Source of the DNA: Shewanella psychromarinicola
Lineage (GTDB): Bacteria; Pseudomonadota; Gammaproteobacteria; Enterobacterales; Shewanellaceae
Length of the DNA stretch: 64,000 nt
Assembly: GCF_003855155.1 (NCBI RefSeq)
Contig: NZ_CP034073.1
Span: 5,070,850-5,134,849 of the forward strand
Direction of reading: 5' to 3'
In this document: positions 1-9,039 of the stretch, one piece after another
How the letters are laid out: each line of letters opens with the position of its first letter
Position numbering within the stretch: position 1 is the first letter of the stretch
The notes under the pieces: model-generated
The model's input: the letters and a program-made list of their open reading frames with translations, nothing else
The model's database searches: none
What the model was told of the DNA's origin: nothing
Translations under genes and position numbers: made by a program

Positions 1-919
1 TTACATTGGCTTCATCCCATTTACAGACTTGATAACGGCTGGCCAGCATCACCACCTTCTGTTCAAACTCATCGGCAATACGTTCATCCACGTAGACGCG
101 CTCTGTTGAGGTACACATTTGTCCGGCGTTTTCAAACGAACTGGCTACTGCAAACCTGACCGCTGCGTCAATGTTGGCCGTCGCCATCACAATCATGGGA
201 TCGTTGCCACCAAGCTCCATCACTAAGCGTTTTAAGCCCGCTGCCGCATTGGCCATAATGTGCTTTCCTGCCGCCATAGAACCCGTAAATGCCACCATAT
301 TAATGTCTGCCGCCACCAGAGCTTGGCCAAGGGATCTATCGCCTTGTGCCAGTTGCAGCACATTTTTTGGCAATACACTATTCAATGTATTGATAAACAA
401 CTCAGCCACTAATGGTGTCTGTTCCGACGGTTTTAATATCACACTGTTACCGGCCATAAGTGCTGGCATCAGCAAGTTATTGGCCATGGCTAACGGATAG
501 TTCCATGGCGAAATCACCGCCACAACACCTAATGGTCGATATTGTATTTCAGTGCGGTTATCAACTTGCTCAGTGGTTAATGCATCGCTTATTTCACTGG
601 CAAAATACGCTGCATTTTGTACCGTACCACCCACTTCATAAGTGGCACGGCGATAATCTTTACCCATTTCTTGGCCGATTAATCTTGCCAGCTCATCTTG
701 TACCGCCACAAGTTGCTGGTAGGCCTTGACCAGATACTGTTGACGTTCAATGAGCGACAAACTCGCCCAACTTTTTTGCGCGACTCGGGCATTGGCAATG
801 ACCTCAGGTAACTGAGATATCGCTAAGGTTTCAACACTGCCAACCGCAGTGGCTTCAATATGTTGGCCGTCATCGGCTTTGTGATAACTCGCCGGATCGT
901 AAGAGGTTAATACTGCCAT
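1..919 (-). CDS. aldehyde dehydrogenase, partial (C-terminus outside window)
   Basis: NAD(P)-dependent aldehyde dehydrogenase that oxidises an aldehyde to the acid in the cytoplasm; the substrate cannot be told. About 306 codons are present from the ATG at 919, and the frame stays open to base 1. The ALDH core is visible: the NAD-site stretch ISPWNYPLAMA, the general-base glutamate in MELGGNDP, and the nucleophilic cysteine in GQMCTSTERV, followed by the start of the C-terminal oligomerisation part. The order fits the succinate-semialdehyde/general ALDH superfamily. It is transcribed away from the HxlR regulator starting at 1041, so the 120-base gap is probably a shared regulatory region. Family is certain, substrate unknown. 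Confidence 0.93.
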   Translation of the reverse strand, partial: MAVLTSYDPASYHKADDGQHIEATAVGSVETLAISQLPEVIANARVAQKSWASLSLIERQQYLVKAYQQLVAVQDELARLIGQEMGKDYRRATYEVGGTVQNAAYFASEISDALTTEQVDNRTEIQYRPLGVVAVISPWNYPLAMANNLLMPALMAGNSVILKPSEQTPLVAELFINTLNSVLPKNVLQLAQGDRSLGQALVAADINMVAFTGSMAAGKHIMANAAAGLKRLVMELGGNDPMIVMATANIDAAVRFAVASSFENAGQMCTSTERVYVDERIADEFEQKVVMLASRYQVCKWDEANV

Positions 920-1040
920 GGAGAAATATTCCTTAATGGGACAAAAATGACACTAGCCTGAATTAAGTCTATTTTGATACAATAGGATACAAAAGCAACC
1001 AGTATACTTTTAGTAACCTAGGATAACTTAAGTTGAAAAA

Positions 1041-1397
1041 ATGAAAACAACAATTGAAACAATGAATAACGGTCAAAAAAAAGTTATCAACCCTTGCGCA
1101 GAACCCTGCTCAGTTGAGCGTGGAATGCGAGTGTTAGGCGGAAAATGGAAAGCATCAATACTATGGCACTTGCAAGATGGTCCAGTACGATTCAATGATT
1201 TATCTCGCATGTTAGGCGGCGCCAGTAAGAAAATGGTCGATCAACGTCTTAAAGAATTAGAAACCCAAGGATTAGTGAGCCGCCATGTGATTAGTGATCG
1301 CCCTATTGCAGTGTCTTATGCCATTACCAATCTTGGCCGTACCGCATTGGATATTTTAGAGCGCTTAAAAGATTGGGCAGACGAATATGTGGTGTAA
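1041..1397 (+). CDS. HxlR-family winged-helix transcriptional regulator
   Basis: A 118-residue HxlR-type regulator (MarR-like winged helix), often a redox- or aldehyde-responsive repressor or activator that acts as a dimer. The fold is clear: the N-terminal cysteine in CSVERGMRVLGGKWK, the helix-turn-helix over FNDLSRMLGGASKKMVDQRL, then the wing YAITNLGR. Cys near the N-terminus is the usual sensing residue in this family. It is divergent from the aldehyde dehydrogenase, which is its likely target (inference). The start may be 1041 or the in-frame ATG at 1062; the SD-like AGGA near 1019 is distant from both. Confidence 0.88.
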   Translation: MKTTIETMNNGQKKVINPCAEPCSVERGMRVLGGKWKASILWHLQDGPVRFNDLSRMLGGASKKMVDQRLKELETQGLVSRHVISDRPIAVSYAITNLGRTALDILERLKDWADEYVV

Positions 1398-1723
1398 CTG
1401 AATCAGTGGTAAATAAATCACGATAACAAAGACATAAACTAAAAAACCAAAATAAGAAACACCACTGTCTACAACTTTTCAACATCCAGTAATAAACTAT
1501 AATGAGTAGGATCGTTGATATATACAATAAATAGGATAAGATGCGCGGAAAATTCGGCTTAAGGTAATCCTATTTCATGATCAGGTCTCTTTTCACTTTT
1601 ATAACTATTGTGGTGATATCGCTTATTTCGCTCGTTAGTGAAGCAAAAGAAAAAGTGACTTTTTATACTGAGGCATACTCGCCATTTCAATCTCAAAATC
1701 AGCAAGGTCAATTAGTTGGTTTA

Positions 1724-1870
1724 TGAACTACTCGTAGCTAAAGCTATCGAGTTTCCAAGACAAAAACTAAGTTAATGTCCCTTGTTGTAAGAAAGCTTGG
1801 TACACAGCGTGCCGCCTGATGGTGGTCTTACGTCGGCTTGTTTGCGTTAGCAAACAAGGTGACATTTCCG
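1724..1870 (-). ncRNA. candidate omega/reRNA scaffold at the 3' end of tnpB
   Basis: In characterised IS200/IS605 elements the TnpB guide RNA is made from the tnpB 3' end plus the element end, and its guide is the adjacent flank. By that rule the scaffold here would be transcribed on the minus strand across the tnpB stop (1767) and the hairpin 1731-1751, with the guide starting TAAACCAAC at base 1723 and matching the split binding-protein gene. The upstream limit is a guess. No RNA evidence exists in the sequence alone. Confidence 0.45.
1731..1751. repeat. left-hand subterminal hairpin of the IS605-type element
   Basis: An imperfect palindrome with a single unpaired T in one arm, lying 7 bases inside the element border. 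Such imperfect hairpins are the TnpA recognition structures in IS200/IS605 elements (family knowledge). This is the end adjacent to the 3' end of tnpB. Confidence 0.75.
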
Positions 1871-3257
1871 AAGAAACAGCCTCTAACTTTCCTGATTTTT
1901 TAACTGATGACAGTTCGCTCACCAGTGGCGGTGATACCGCCTTTTTCTTCCTGATTGCAGTATTCTTACGAGTTTTTGCTTTATCAGCAAACTTAGACTC
2001 TTTGATGTAAGGTACTGCACGTTGTGCTATTACTATCGCTGCATTTTCGTCAGCGTTAAATGTACCACACCCGTTTAGACAAACCAGCGTAGCTTGGTTT
2101 GGTCTGACGGTGTGTTTCTTTTTGCAAATGTGACACGTTCGTGACGTGTAAGCAGGGTTTATTGCTACGACGGCTTTGCCGTAGTCGTTCGCTTTGTACG
2201 TAATAAACATACCAAGCCTGCCGAGAGATACATTAAGTAAAGAGCGGTTTAGACCACTCTTTGCTCTACCATTATTCTTGATAAATTTACGACCTGTTGA
2301 GTCACGCTTAGGCTTCGCCTTGCGCGTCATATTGGTCAGCTTTAAATCTTCTAAGCTAATAATAGGTTTGGCTTGTATAACAATTTCTTTAGAAATTGTA
2401 TGGCAAAAGTTCTCACGAACATTAGCTGTTTTGCTATCTAATTTAGAAATTTTAGTCGCTAAATTTTGTTGTGACTTAGACTCACAGCGGTGCTTGTTTT
2501 TATTTTTGTTTAAGCGTTTTTTACTCGCTAAAAGGCGCTGATAATGCGCTTTTTTCTTAGCGATAGCTTTCAGTTTAGCAACTTGTGCTGGATTATAAGC
2601 GTAGCGTGCGCCCTCACTTGTACAAGCAGGGAGAACAACACCACGGTCGATGCCCGTGATTTGCGCAAGCAAATCATCGTCATTGTATTCTACAAAGCCA
2701 TTAAGTAATTCTTCGTTTGTGGGTGAGTCTACACCGTCGTTATACGAACCCGAGAAAGTAAACTTATTGCCTAATCTTGAGATCCTAAACTGTTTATAAA
2801 GTTGATCTGGTACGTAATCCAGTTGAATTGAAAACAACTTTTGCCGTTTCTTGGTCGCATTATCAAAGATGGTTAAGAGCGTTTTACTTTCGCCTAACGG
2901 CTCAAGCATAAACAGCTCTTTTGTGATCAAAGCACTGCGTTTTTTGCCGCGCCCCTTTTGCTTAGGAAACTTACGTAAACCTTTGCGTGAAGCTTCTACG
3001 TCAGCAAATACAAGGCTTGCTGCGTTACGCATTATCTGCACAGGAATTGCCTTTAAAAAAGGCAGTTCCTTATTTGTGCGTATGTGGCTGTAGGCTTGAT
3101 TAATCTGGTCGCCCTTGCTTTCAGCAAGCAGACCAACATACTCTGATCTTTTTTGATTACGCATTACGTTAGAAGCACCGATCCACTGAGCAAAACAAGT
3201 AGCCTGACGGCTACTTGTTTTGTCAGAGATATTGATACTAAAACCGCGTATTGCCAT
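1767..3257 (-). CDS. tnpB: TnpB, RNA-guided nuclease of the IS200/IS605 element
   Basis: 496 residues, longer than the common 370-420 because of a basic C-terminal extension. The N-terminal helical/wedge region is followed by the RuvC core: D204 in GIDRG, E303 in SLEDLKLTNM and D403 in NADENAA. A zinc-finger insert has cysteines at 375, 378, 393 and 397. All three acidic catalytic residues are present, so the nuclease is probably active. TnpB uses an element-derived RNA to cut the donor site after excision, favouring element retention. Start ATG at 3257 gives MAIRGFSINI; the first residues are less certain. Divergent from tnpA. Confidence 0.92.
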   Translation of the reverse strand: MAIRGFSINISDKTSSRQATCFAQWIGASNVMRNQKRSEYVGLLAESKGDQINQAYSHIRTNKELPFLKAIPVQIMRNAASLVFADVEASRKGLRKFPKQKGRGKKRSALITKELFMLEPLGESKTLLTIFDNATKKRQKLFSIQLDYVPDQLYKQFRISRLGNKFTFSGSYNDGVDSPTNEELLNGFVEYNDDDLLAQITGIDRGVVLPACTSEGARYAYNPAQVAKLKAIAKKKAHYQRLLASKKRLNKNKNKHRCESKSQQNLATKISKLDSKTANVRENFCHTISKEIVIQAKPIISLEDLKLTNMTRKAKPKRDSTGRKFIKNNGRAKSGLNRSLLNVSLGRLGMFITYKANDYGKAVVAINPAYTSRTCHICKKKHTVRPNQATLVCLNGCGTFNADENAAIVIAQRAVPYIKESKFADKAKTRKNTAIRKKKAVSPPLVSELSSVKKSGKLEAVSSEMSPCLLTQTSRRKTTIRRHAVYQAFLQQGTLT

Positions 3258-3330
3258 GCGTAAGCTACCTTGTAATGTGTTTATAAACAGACTAGACTAC
3301 TTTGCATAGCAAATCAAGCGTGAGGTTTAT

Positions 3331-3780
3331 ATGTACGAGTGGAGAACAGGACGCAGTTGCATCTATAAAAACCAAGTCCATCTAGTCTTTGTTGCGAAAT
3401 ACAGAAGAGCGGTTTTTACTTTAGAAATGGGAGAGCGTCTTCGAGAGGTGTTTTCCGAGACTTGCCTACAAATGCAATGTGAGTTAATGGAATACAGTTT
3501 TGAAGCTGACCACGTACACTTAATGGTGCAGGTACACCCCAAAGTGGCTGTATCAAATCTAGTTGGAAAACTAAAAGGTAAATCTAGTTATGTACTTCGC
3601 AGAGAGTTTTGGGAAAGTATTCGTACCAAACTTTGGGGTAGTAAATTTTGGTCACCAAGCTATTGTGTAGTTTCATGTGGTGGCGGAAATTTGGAACAGG
3701 TAGCTGCTTATATTGACAATCAGAAGAAGCCTCCCTCTGATAAATCCATTAAGCAAAGCAAAGCAATAAGCAAACAGTAA
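3331..3780 (+). CDS. tnpA: TnpA, HUH single-strand transposase of the IS200/IS605 element
   Basis: A Y1-type HUH transposase that cuts and rejoins single-stranded element ends. At 149 residues it is the normal size. The HUH pair is H61 and H63 in DHVHLMVQ; the catalytic tyrosine is Y127 in AAYIDNQ with the metal-assisting Q131. The N-terminal strand YKNQVHLVFVAKYRRAVF is typical. It appears intact, so the element may still move. It lies 73 bases from the divergent tnpB start. Confidence 0.93.
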   Translation: MYEWRTGRSCIYKNQVHLVFVAKYRRAVFTLEMGERLREVFSETCLQMQCELMEYSFEADHVHLMVQVHPKVAVSNLVGKLKGKSSYVLRREFWESIRTKLWGSKFWSPSYCVVSCGGGNLEQVAAYIDNQKKPPSDKSIKQSKAISKQ

Positions 3781-3804
3781 AGCTTCGCTTTACGCAAGGC
3801 TTAA

Positions 3805-3825
3805 CTCGCAGCTAAAGCAAGCGAG
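3805..3825. repeat. right-hand subterminal hairpin of the IS605-type element
   Basis: CTCGC and GCGAG arms with an inner GCT/AGC pairing; sequence-related to the hairpin at 1731-1751. It ends 18 bases before the restored border of the split gene. Confidence 0.72.
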
Positions 3826-4570
3826 AATGCGCCCTAAAAATGTTCAATTGATATCTTACACGCTACCCAGCAATATGTTAATTTTGATATCGATATTCAA
3901 ATGATGCCTTGGAGTCGGGCCTATAGAAATGCTCAAAAGCACCCTAATACGTTTATTTTTTCAATTGGGAAAACCGACAAACGCTTAACGTCTTTTAAAT
4001 GGGTAAGCGATTTTTACACGGTACAAGACGCGATTTACAAACAAACCGCAAGAACCGATATCGATATATCTAATCCAGATGATATCGACAGGTACAACAT
4101 AGCGCTATCTCGCAATGACGTGTCACTGGATCGCTTAAACATTGAACATGATTATGCCAACGTATATTTAGTGACCAACCAAACTACTGCGGTAAACATG
4201 CTCCAATTTGGCCGCGTTGATTTAAATTACAACAATGAAATTGGTTTTAATGAAGCAGTAAAAAACTTAGGATTTAATCATGCCGATTTTACTCCGGCAT
4301 TTATTGTTAGCAAAATTTCATTAGGGCTAGCAACTCACAAAGACACCCGCATTGAGTTATTTAATCAAATGCAACAAGCGTTTGACACCATCAAAGAAAA
4401 CGGCGAATTTAACCATGTTGTTGCCAAGTGGTTTCCTGGCTCTGATACCAAAAAAGTTAACTCAAGTGCTACAGCAAGTATGGATATCCCGCCCAATCTT
4501 AACTAAACGATGAGTGAGCGGCTAAATCAAAAGACTAATTTGAATAGCCATCAACAAACCTACATTGTTG

Positions 4571-5209
4571 TTAGTAATCAAAACCCAACTGAGCTTTAAT
4601 CCCATCATTAAACGCGTGTTTTATCGGTTGCACTTCGCTGACGGTGTCGGCTAATTCAATGATGTCACGATGACAAGCGCGGCCAGTAATAATCACATGT
4701 TGCATCGCAGGGCGATTTTTTAATGCCGTTAATACCCGCTCAAGCTCGATATAGTGATAACTGACCATGTAAGTCAGCTCATCAAGTAATACCATGTTAA
4801 TCGATTCATCTTTAAGCAATTTTTCTGCTTCTAGCCAAGCTTCCATTGCCGCTTGGGTGTCTTTTGCTTTGTCTTGGGTGTCCCAGGTGAAACCCGTGCC
4901 CATCACATGAAACGGCACCCCTGCGCCTGCTAATAAATTACGTTCGCCACAAGCCCAAGAACCTTTAATAAATTGCACTACCGCCGCTTTATGGCCATGG
5001 CCTACAGCACGAGCAACGGAGCCAAAACCTGATGTCGATTTACCTTTTCCGTTACCGGTTAGTACCAGCAAAATACCTTTTTCTTCTTGGGCTGCGGCAA
5101 TTTTAGCGTCAACACCCACTTTGACTTTCTGTTGGCGGGCTTTATGACGTTCAGCTTTGCTTGCATCAATAGCGCTAGCTTGTTCGTTGTCGTGGTGATC
5201 AGTTGTCAT
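4571..5209 (-). CDS. cobO: cob(I)yrinic acid a,c-diamide adenosyltransferase
   Basis: Transfers the 5'-deoxyadenosyl group from ATP to Co(I) of corrinoids (CobA/CobO/BtuR family), a step of cobalamin salvage in the cytoplasm. 212 residues. The P-loop-like ATP site is [14 protein letters not shown] near residue 50, with family motifs [28 protein letters not shown] and [18 protein letters not shown]. The ATG at 5209 overlaps the end of cobQ by four bases (ATGA), indicating translational coupling. It is the last gene of the block. Confidence 0.95.
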   Translation of the reverse strand: MTTDHHDNEQASAIDASKAERHKARQQKVKVGVDAKIAAAQEEKGILLVLTGNGKGKSTSGFGSVARAVGHGHKAAVVQFIKGSWACGERNLLAGAGVPFHVMGTGFTWDTQDKAKDTQAAMEAWLEAEKLLKDESINMVLLDELTYMVSYHYIELERVLTALKNRPAMQHVIITGRACHRDIIELADTVSEVQPIKHAFNDGIKAQLGFDY

Positions 5210-6777
5210 GAGATTATTCCTTTCAATGTATTCATATCCAAATGCGCTTCTAATACATCGGCAAGACGATTTAGTTGCTGCTCGCGAATTTGGTTAATAT
5301 CAATAGCATGGTGACTCGCTAAGCCTGCCCATTGCAAAATAAGTTGGCATGCAGCGGGATGATCGAATAATCCATGCACATAGGTCGCTAAAATTTGTTG
5401 GTCATTGCTCACCATGCCATCGAGCTTGGTGATCGGCATTGTCTGCTGTGCATCTTGTTCAATCGATAGCGGCTGCGTTACATCACTTTGAGTGAGTGAA
5501 GACTCACCACAATGGATCTCATACCCACTAAACTCTGCCTGCTGGTGTTGTAAGCGTAAGTGACCCCTTACTTGAGTTAAGGTTTTACTAACCGTTAATA
5601 CGGTAGTAATAGGTAATAAGCCCAATCCTTTGCTGCAACCGGCAATGTCTTCAATGCCTAAAGGGTCATCAATTAGCTCACCGAGCATTTGATAACCGCC
5701 ACAAATCCCGATGACTTTACCGCCGTAACGTAAATGGGTTTTGAGTTTAATATCCCAACCTTGTTGACGCATAAAAGCCAAATCTGCGCGGACATTTTTA
5801 CTGCCTGGTAAAATAATGACATCGGCGTTAGGCCATACCGTCGAGCTTGCATCGCTTTGCATAGTCACATAATGAAAATCAATATGCGGGTGTAAACGCA
5901 GCGGATCAAAGTCGGTATGATTACTGATCCTTGGATACACTAACACCAATACTGACAAGCGCTGCGTAGTAGGCAATGTTGCCGATAACGGATTTTGGGG
6001 ACTATCAATTAACGCATCTTCAGCGTCTAAATGTAGGTCGTGTAAATAAGGTAATACGCCTAATACGGGTTTTTGGGTATAGGCTTCAAGCCAATCAATA
6101 CCCGGTTGCAATAAGCTGATGTCACCGCGAAAACGGTTAATCACAAAGCCTTTTACCCGTGCTTGTTCAGACGGACTTAACAGTGCCAACGTGCCCACCA
6201 AATGGGCAAATACGCCGCCTTTATCAATATCGGCAATAATAATCACTGGGCAGTCGGCCACTTCTGCAAAACCCATATTAGCAATATCGCCATCACGTAA
6301 ATTGATTTCTGCGGGACTGCCCGCCCCTTCTATGACCACCAGCGAGTATTGTTGCTGTAAGCGTCGGTATGATTGCATCACGGCCGCTAAGGCCAAGGTT
6401 TTATAACCTCGACTCTCAGGGCCGAAAAAAGCCTTCGCTTCTAATGTGGTTAACGCTTTACCGTGAATAATCACTTGCGCGCCAGTATCAGAGCTGGGTT
6501 TTAACAGCACGGGATTAAAATCGGTATGAGGGGGTAATTGACATGCGATGGCTTGCAGTGCTTGAGCGCGACCTATTTCACCCCCATCAATGGTTACCGC
6601 ACTGTTTAATGCCATATTTTGTGGCTTAAAAGGCGCAACATTGACTCCTTGGCGGGCAAATAAGCGACATAGCCCTGCAACAAGAGTGCTTTTACCGGCA
6701 TCAGATGTGGTGCCTTGCACCATTAATGCCCCGGACAATAGGTCAGCGGTTGGCAGGGTAAAATGCGGCAATGACAT
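5206..6777 (-). CDS. cobQ: cobyric acid synthase (CobQ/CbiP)
   Basis: Glutamine-dependent amidation of four corrin side chains (b, d, e, g) of adenosylcobyrinic a,c-diamide. 523 residues, full length. The N-terminal dethiobiotin-synthetase-like domain has the P-loop [14 protein letters not shown] at about residue 23. The C-terminal class I glutamine amidotransferase has the nucleophile in [11 protein letters not shown] and the histidine in [11 protein letters not shown]. The start ATG overlaps the cobU stop by one base (TAATG) and the stop overlaps the cobO start, so these genes form one transcript. Confidence 0.95.
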   Translation of the reverse strand: MSLPHFTLPTADLLSGALMVQGTTSDAGKSTLVAGLCRLFARQGVNVAPFKPQNMALNSAVTIDGGEIGRAQALQAIACQLPPHTDFNPVLLKPSSDTGAQVIIHGKALTTLEAKAFFGPESRGYKTLALAAVMQSYRRLQQQYSLVVIEGAGSPAEINLRDGDIANMGFAEVADCPVIIIADIDKGGVFAHLVGTLALLSPSEQARVKGFVINRFRGDISLLQPGIDWLEAYTQKPVLGVLPYLHDLHLDAEDALIDSPQNPLSATLPTTQRLSVLVLVYPRISNHTDFDPLRLHPHIDFHYVTMQSDASSTVWPNADVIILPGSKNVRADLAFMRQQGWDIKLKTHLRYGGKVIGICGGYQMLGELIDDPLGIEDIAGCSKGLGLLPITTVLTVSKTLTQVRGHLRLQHQQAEFSGYEIHCGESSLTQSDVTQPLSIEQDAQQTMPITKLDGMVSNDQQILATYVHGLFDHPAACQLILQWAGLASHHAIDINQIREQQLNRLADVLEAHLDMNTLKGIIS

Positions 6778-7307
6778 TATGCTTTTAAGGTCAAAGGCAG
6801 GCCCGCAACCACCAAAGTGACTTGGTCTGATATTGCCGCTATCGATTGGTTAAGCCAACCGGCTTCATCAACAAAACGGCGATTTAACTCGCCCATGGGA
6901 ACAATACCCGAGCCCACTTCATTGCTGACTAATACCACTTCACTTTGCAACGCGGGCAGACTGTCGATGAGTAATGATTTTTGAGAAGCCCACGAGGCAC
7001 CATCATCTAACAATAAATGATTGGTTAATAATAACGTCAAACAATCAAGCAATATCACTTGCTGGGGTTTATCGATTGCCACCAAGGTTTGTGCAATATC
7101 GTAAGCTTGTTCATGCAGTGTCCAGCCATGGGCGCTAGACACTCTATATTGCTGATGTTGCTCAATACGCTGCGACATTTCATTGTCTAGCGCCGTTGCC
7201 GTGGCTAAATACACGCATTGGTAACCAATAGCAGCGTATTCGGCTACACATTGCTCTGCAAATTGACTCTTACCGCTGCGCGCACCGCCCAACACCAAAT
7301 GGATCAT
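6777..7307 (-). CDS. cobU: adenosylcobinamide kinase / adenosylcobinamide-phosphate guanylyltransferase
   Basis: Bifunctional enzyme that phosphorylates adenosylcobinamide and adds GMP to give AdoCbi-GDP. The P-loop is at the very N-terminus, [15 protein letters not shown]; later motifs [13 protein letters not shown] and [19 protein letters not shown] are characteristic. The frame is open further upstream, but the ATG at 7307 sits in TGATG overlapping the cobS stop and gives the normal 176-residue protein with MIHLVLGG, so I chose it. Confidence 0.95.
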   Translation of the reverse strand: MIHLVLGGARSGKSQFAEQCVAEYAAIGYQCVYLATATALDNEMSQRIEQHQQYRVSSAHGWTLHEQAYDIAQTLVAIDKPQQVILLDCLTLLLTNHLLLDDGASWASQKSLLIDSLPALQSEVVLVSNEVGSGIVPMGELNRRFVDEAGWLNQSIAAISDQVTLVVAGLPLTLKA

Positions 7308-8092
7308 CAGCTTAATCCCACCGCTAAAATGACAAGATAACAACACACTTCGCTAATTTGCTGTGCTGCGCCTAATGTGTCACCAGTATAGCCTCCAATC
7401 TGTTTACGGAAGAATCCGCCTAACAAAATACGCACCAGCCATAAGGTAATAAACAGTACAAATGCCACTAGGCCATTAAGCCATAACAACACAAAAATAC
7501 CGCTAGCAATTAATATAAGCAAGTCATTGAGCTGCTGATTTTGTGCTACAGGCATTGACTTACTGGTCTGTTCATTTCGGACATATTGTTCACTGAAAAT
7601 TAAGCTCGCCGACACGACTCGACTTAAGGTGTGACCCACGACAAGTGCGCTGACCGCCGCCAGTGGGCTGTATAAAGCTAACTCTACCAACAATTGCCAT
7701 TTAAGTAGTAACACCAATCCCAGAGATAATGCCCCATAACTGCCCAAGCGCGAATCTTTCATAATCCGCAGCTTATCTTCAATCGTTCTACCACCACCAA
7801 ACCCATCGGCGGTGTCGGCTAAACCGTCTTCATGAAATGCGCCAGTGACTAGCACACCCGCCACCATCGCCAGTAAAATAGCGATACTCGCGGGTAAAAT
7901 GAGTTGTGCTAACCAAAACAACAGCGCACAAATTAAGCCAATCACTAAGCCGACCACACCAAAATATCGGCTGGCCTTGCTCTGCTTATCATTGTCGATA
8001 ACCACCCAAGGCGGCACCGGGATCCGAGTAAAAAAACTCATTGCCACAAAAAATAGATTCAACTGCCGCAACCACTTTATCTCGCCAGACAT
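7307..8092 (-). CDS. cobS: adenosylcobinamide-GDP ribazoletransferase (cobalamin synthase)
   Basis: Integral membrane enzyme that joins AdoCbi-GDP to alpha-ribazole(-phosphate). 261 residues with about six hydrophobic segments; signatures FFTRIPVP, the acidic motif GAFHEDGLADTADGFGGG (metal/substrate site) and KDSRLGSYGALSLGL are all present. The stop overlaps the cobU start by one base. Immediately upstream, in the same direction, lies the decayed cobT, the gene that would supply activated lower ligand, so this organism may depend on another source of alpha-ribazole phosphate. Confidence 0.95.
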   Translation of the reverse strand: MSGEIKWLRQLNLFFVAMSFFTRIPVPPWVVIDNDKQSKASRYFGVVGLVIGLICALLFWLAQLILPASIAILLAMVAGVLVTGAFHEDGLADTADGFGGGRTIEDKLRIMKDSRLGSYGALSLGLVLLLKWQLLVELALYSPLAAVSALVVGHTLSRVVSASLIFSEQYVRNEQTSKSMPVAQNQQLNDLLILIASGIFVLLWLNGLVAFVLFITLWLVRILLGGFFRKQIGGYTGDTLGAAQQISEVCCYLVILAVGLS

Positions 8093-8102
8093 CTTGTACC
8101 CT

Positions 8103-9010
8103 TAAACCGCATTATTAACACCAGCACCATAGAAACTGGCCATTTGATTGTAAAAATTCACCGTAGCTTGAATTAACGCCAATGCAGCGCCAGTACCCTC
8201 TCCAAGCCTTAATCCCAGCGACAACAATAGTGTAGCTTGTAGCTGTTGTAATAGAAGCTTATTTCCTTGCTCTTGCCACTGATGAGCAAAGACTCAATAA
8301 TCTCTTGATGGTGGAAATAATGTTACCGCAACTCATGCTGCAGCAGTAGCGATAAAACCATCAATCATCACTCATATTTTTGTTCCCTAGCCACTAAAAT
8401 CGCCCCAATCATTGACACGATTCTAACGCCAGCTAAAGGGCTAAAATGGCCCATGAACAGACTTACTCATGACGATGTAAGTCTAACGCTTGGTTAATTA
8501 ATCGGGGGTTAGTGTCCTAGGTTGCATCATCAATTCCCGTGCATCGACCAATACACGGCTCAATACACTGCTCAACACATTACTCAATACATTGCTTAAT
8601 ACACTGCTCAACATATTGCTAATACACTGCTTAACACATTACTCAATACACTGCTTAACACATTACTCAATACACTGCTCAACACATTGCTCAATACACT
8701 GCTCAACATATTGTTCAACACACAGCACATTACGCAATAATGATATTCAGCATAGCTGACATTACCGCAGTTGCGGCACAAGTATTGCCTATAACCATTT
8801 TACCCAAAGCAATGACATTGCAACCAGCACCAACAAGACGTGCACCCGCTGACGAGTATGCTCTAAGCCTTAGGCGACTTTTTCAAGCCCATTGCGGCCG
8901 CTAAATGTATCGCCTGAGCACCTGCGCCTAAACGTTGAACAATAACATTGGCTTAGCCCGTTAGCGGCTATAATATCGGGCAATCAATTATCTCAAGCTC
9001 AAAACCGACT
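8103..9010 (-). pseudogene. cobT: decayed cobT (DMB phosphoribosyltransferase)
   Basis: No open frame survives, but CobT pieces occur in the right order on the minus strand: a GAGAQAIHLAAAMGL-like piece near 8870-8965, GKMVIGNTCAATAVMSAML near 8740-8800 (family GxGNTTxAAA), ALDLH near 8480-8500, MIDGFIATAAA near 8340-8375 (family DGFIxTAAA) and [13 protein letters not shown] near 8170-8215 (the [11 protein letters not shown] signature), ending [11 protein letters not shown]. Frameshifts and stops separate the pieces, and a 12-bp repeat array fills 8552-8722. CobT activates dimethylbenzimidazole for the lower ligand of B12; it is not functional here. Confidence 0.85.
8552..8722. repeat. 12/24-bp tandem repeat array inside the cobT remnant
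   Basis: About 14 degenerate copies of a 12-base unit of the form CAyTrCTyAAyA, alternating as a 24-base double unit (CACTGCTCAACA, CATTACTCAATA). It lies where CobT normally has the short stretch between the GNT motif and ALDLH, so it looks like repeat expansion inside the dead gene. Confidence 0.85.
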
Positions 9011-9039
9011 TAACGACACTTGTCAGTCAATAAGATCTG

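Larger units (their letters stand above)
1724..3843. mobile_element. IS200/IS605-family insertion sequence with tnpA and tnpB
   Basis: About 2,120 bp, without terminal inverted repeats or target duplication, as expected for this family. Both ends carry subterminal hairpins: 1731-1751 (CTCG-TAGCT paired with AGCTA-CGAG, one bulged T) and 3805-3825 (CTCGC paired with GCGAG). tnpA and tnpB are divergent. The borders are set by restoring the frame of the interrupted gene; one base of ambiguity remains because both sides offer a T. On the minus strand (the tnpB strand) the flank beyond the 3843 end reads CAATTGA and the flank beyond 1724 begins TAAACCAAC. Confidence 0.88.
1577..4506 (+). pseudogene. 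periplasmic amino-acid-type binding protein (SBP_bac_3-like), split by an IS200/IS605 element
   Basis: The gene starts at 1577 with a signal peptide (hydrophobic IVVISLISLVSEA) and the opening beta strand VTFYTEAYSPF, then stops at a TGA supplied by the element after codon 49. The frame resumes at 3844 and runs to 4506. Joining 1577-1723 to 3844-4506 restores an in-frame protein of about 269 residues, with the junction reading GLSIDILHATQQY, typical of family 3 solute-binding proteins. The right part keeps MMPWSRAYRNAQ and the C-terminal lobe. Such proteins bind amino acids or act as signalling domains; the ligand is unknown and no permease genes are adjacent. The gene is inactive as it stands. 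Confidence 0.85.

Noticed and set aside
8552..8722. Repeat array considered as a CRISPR array
   Set aside because: Units are contiguous 12-bp copies without spacers, and no cas genes are present.
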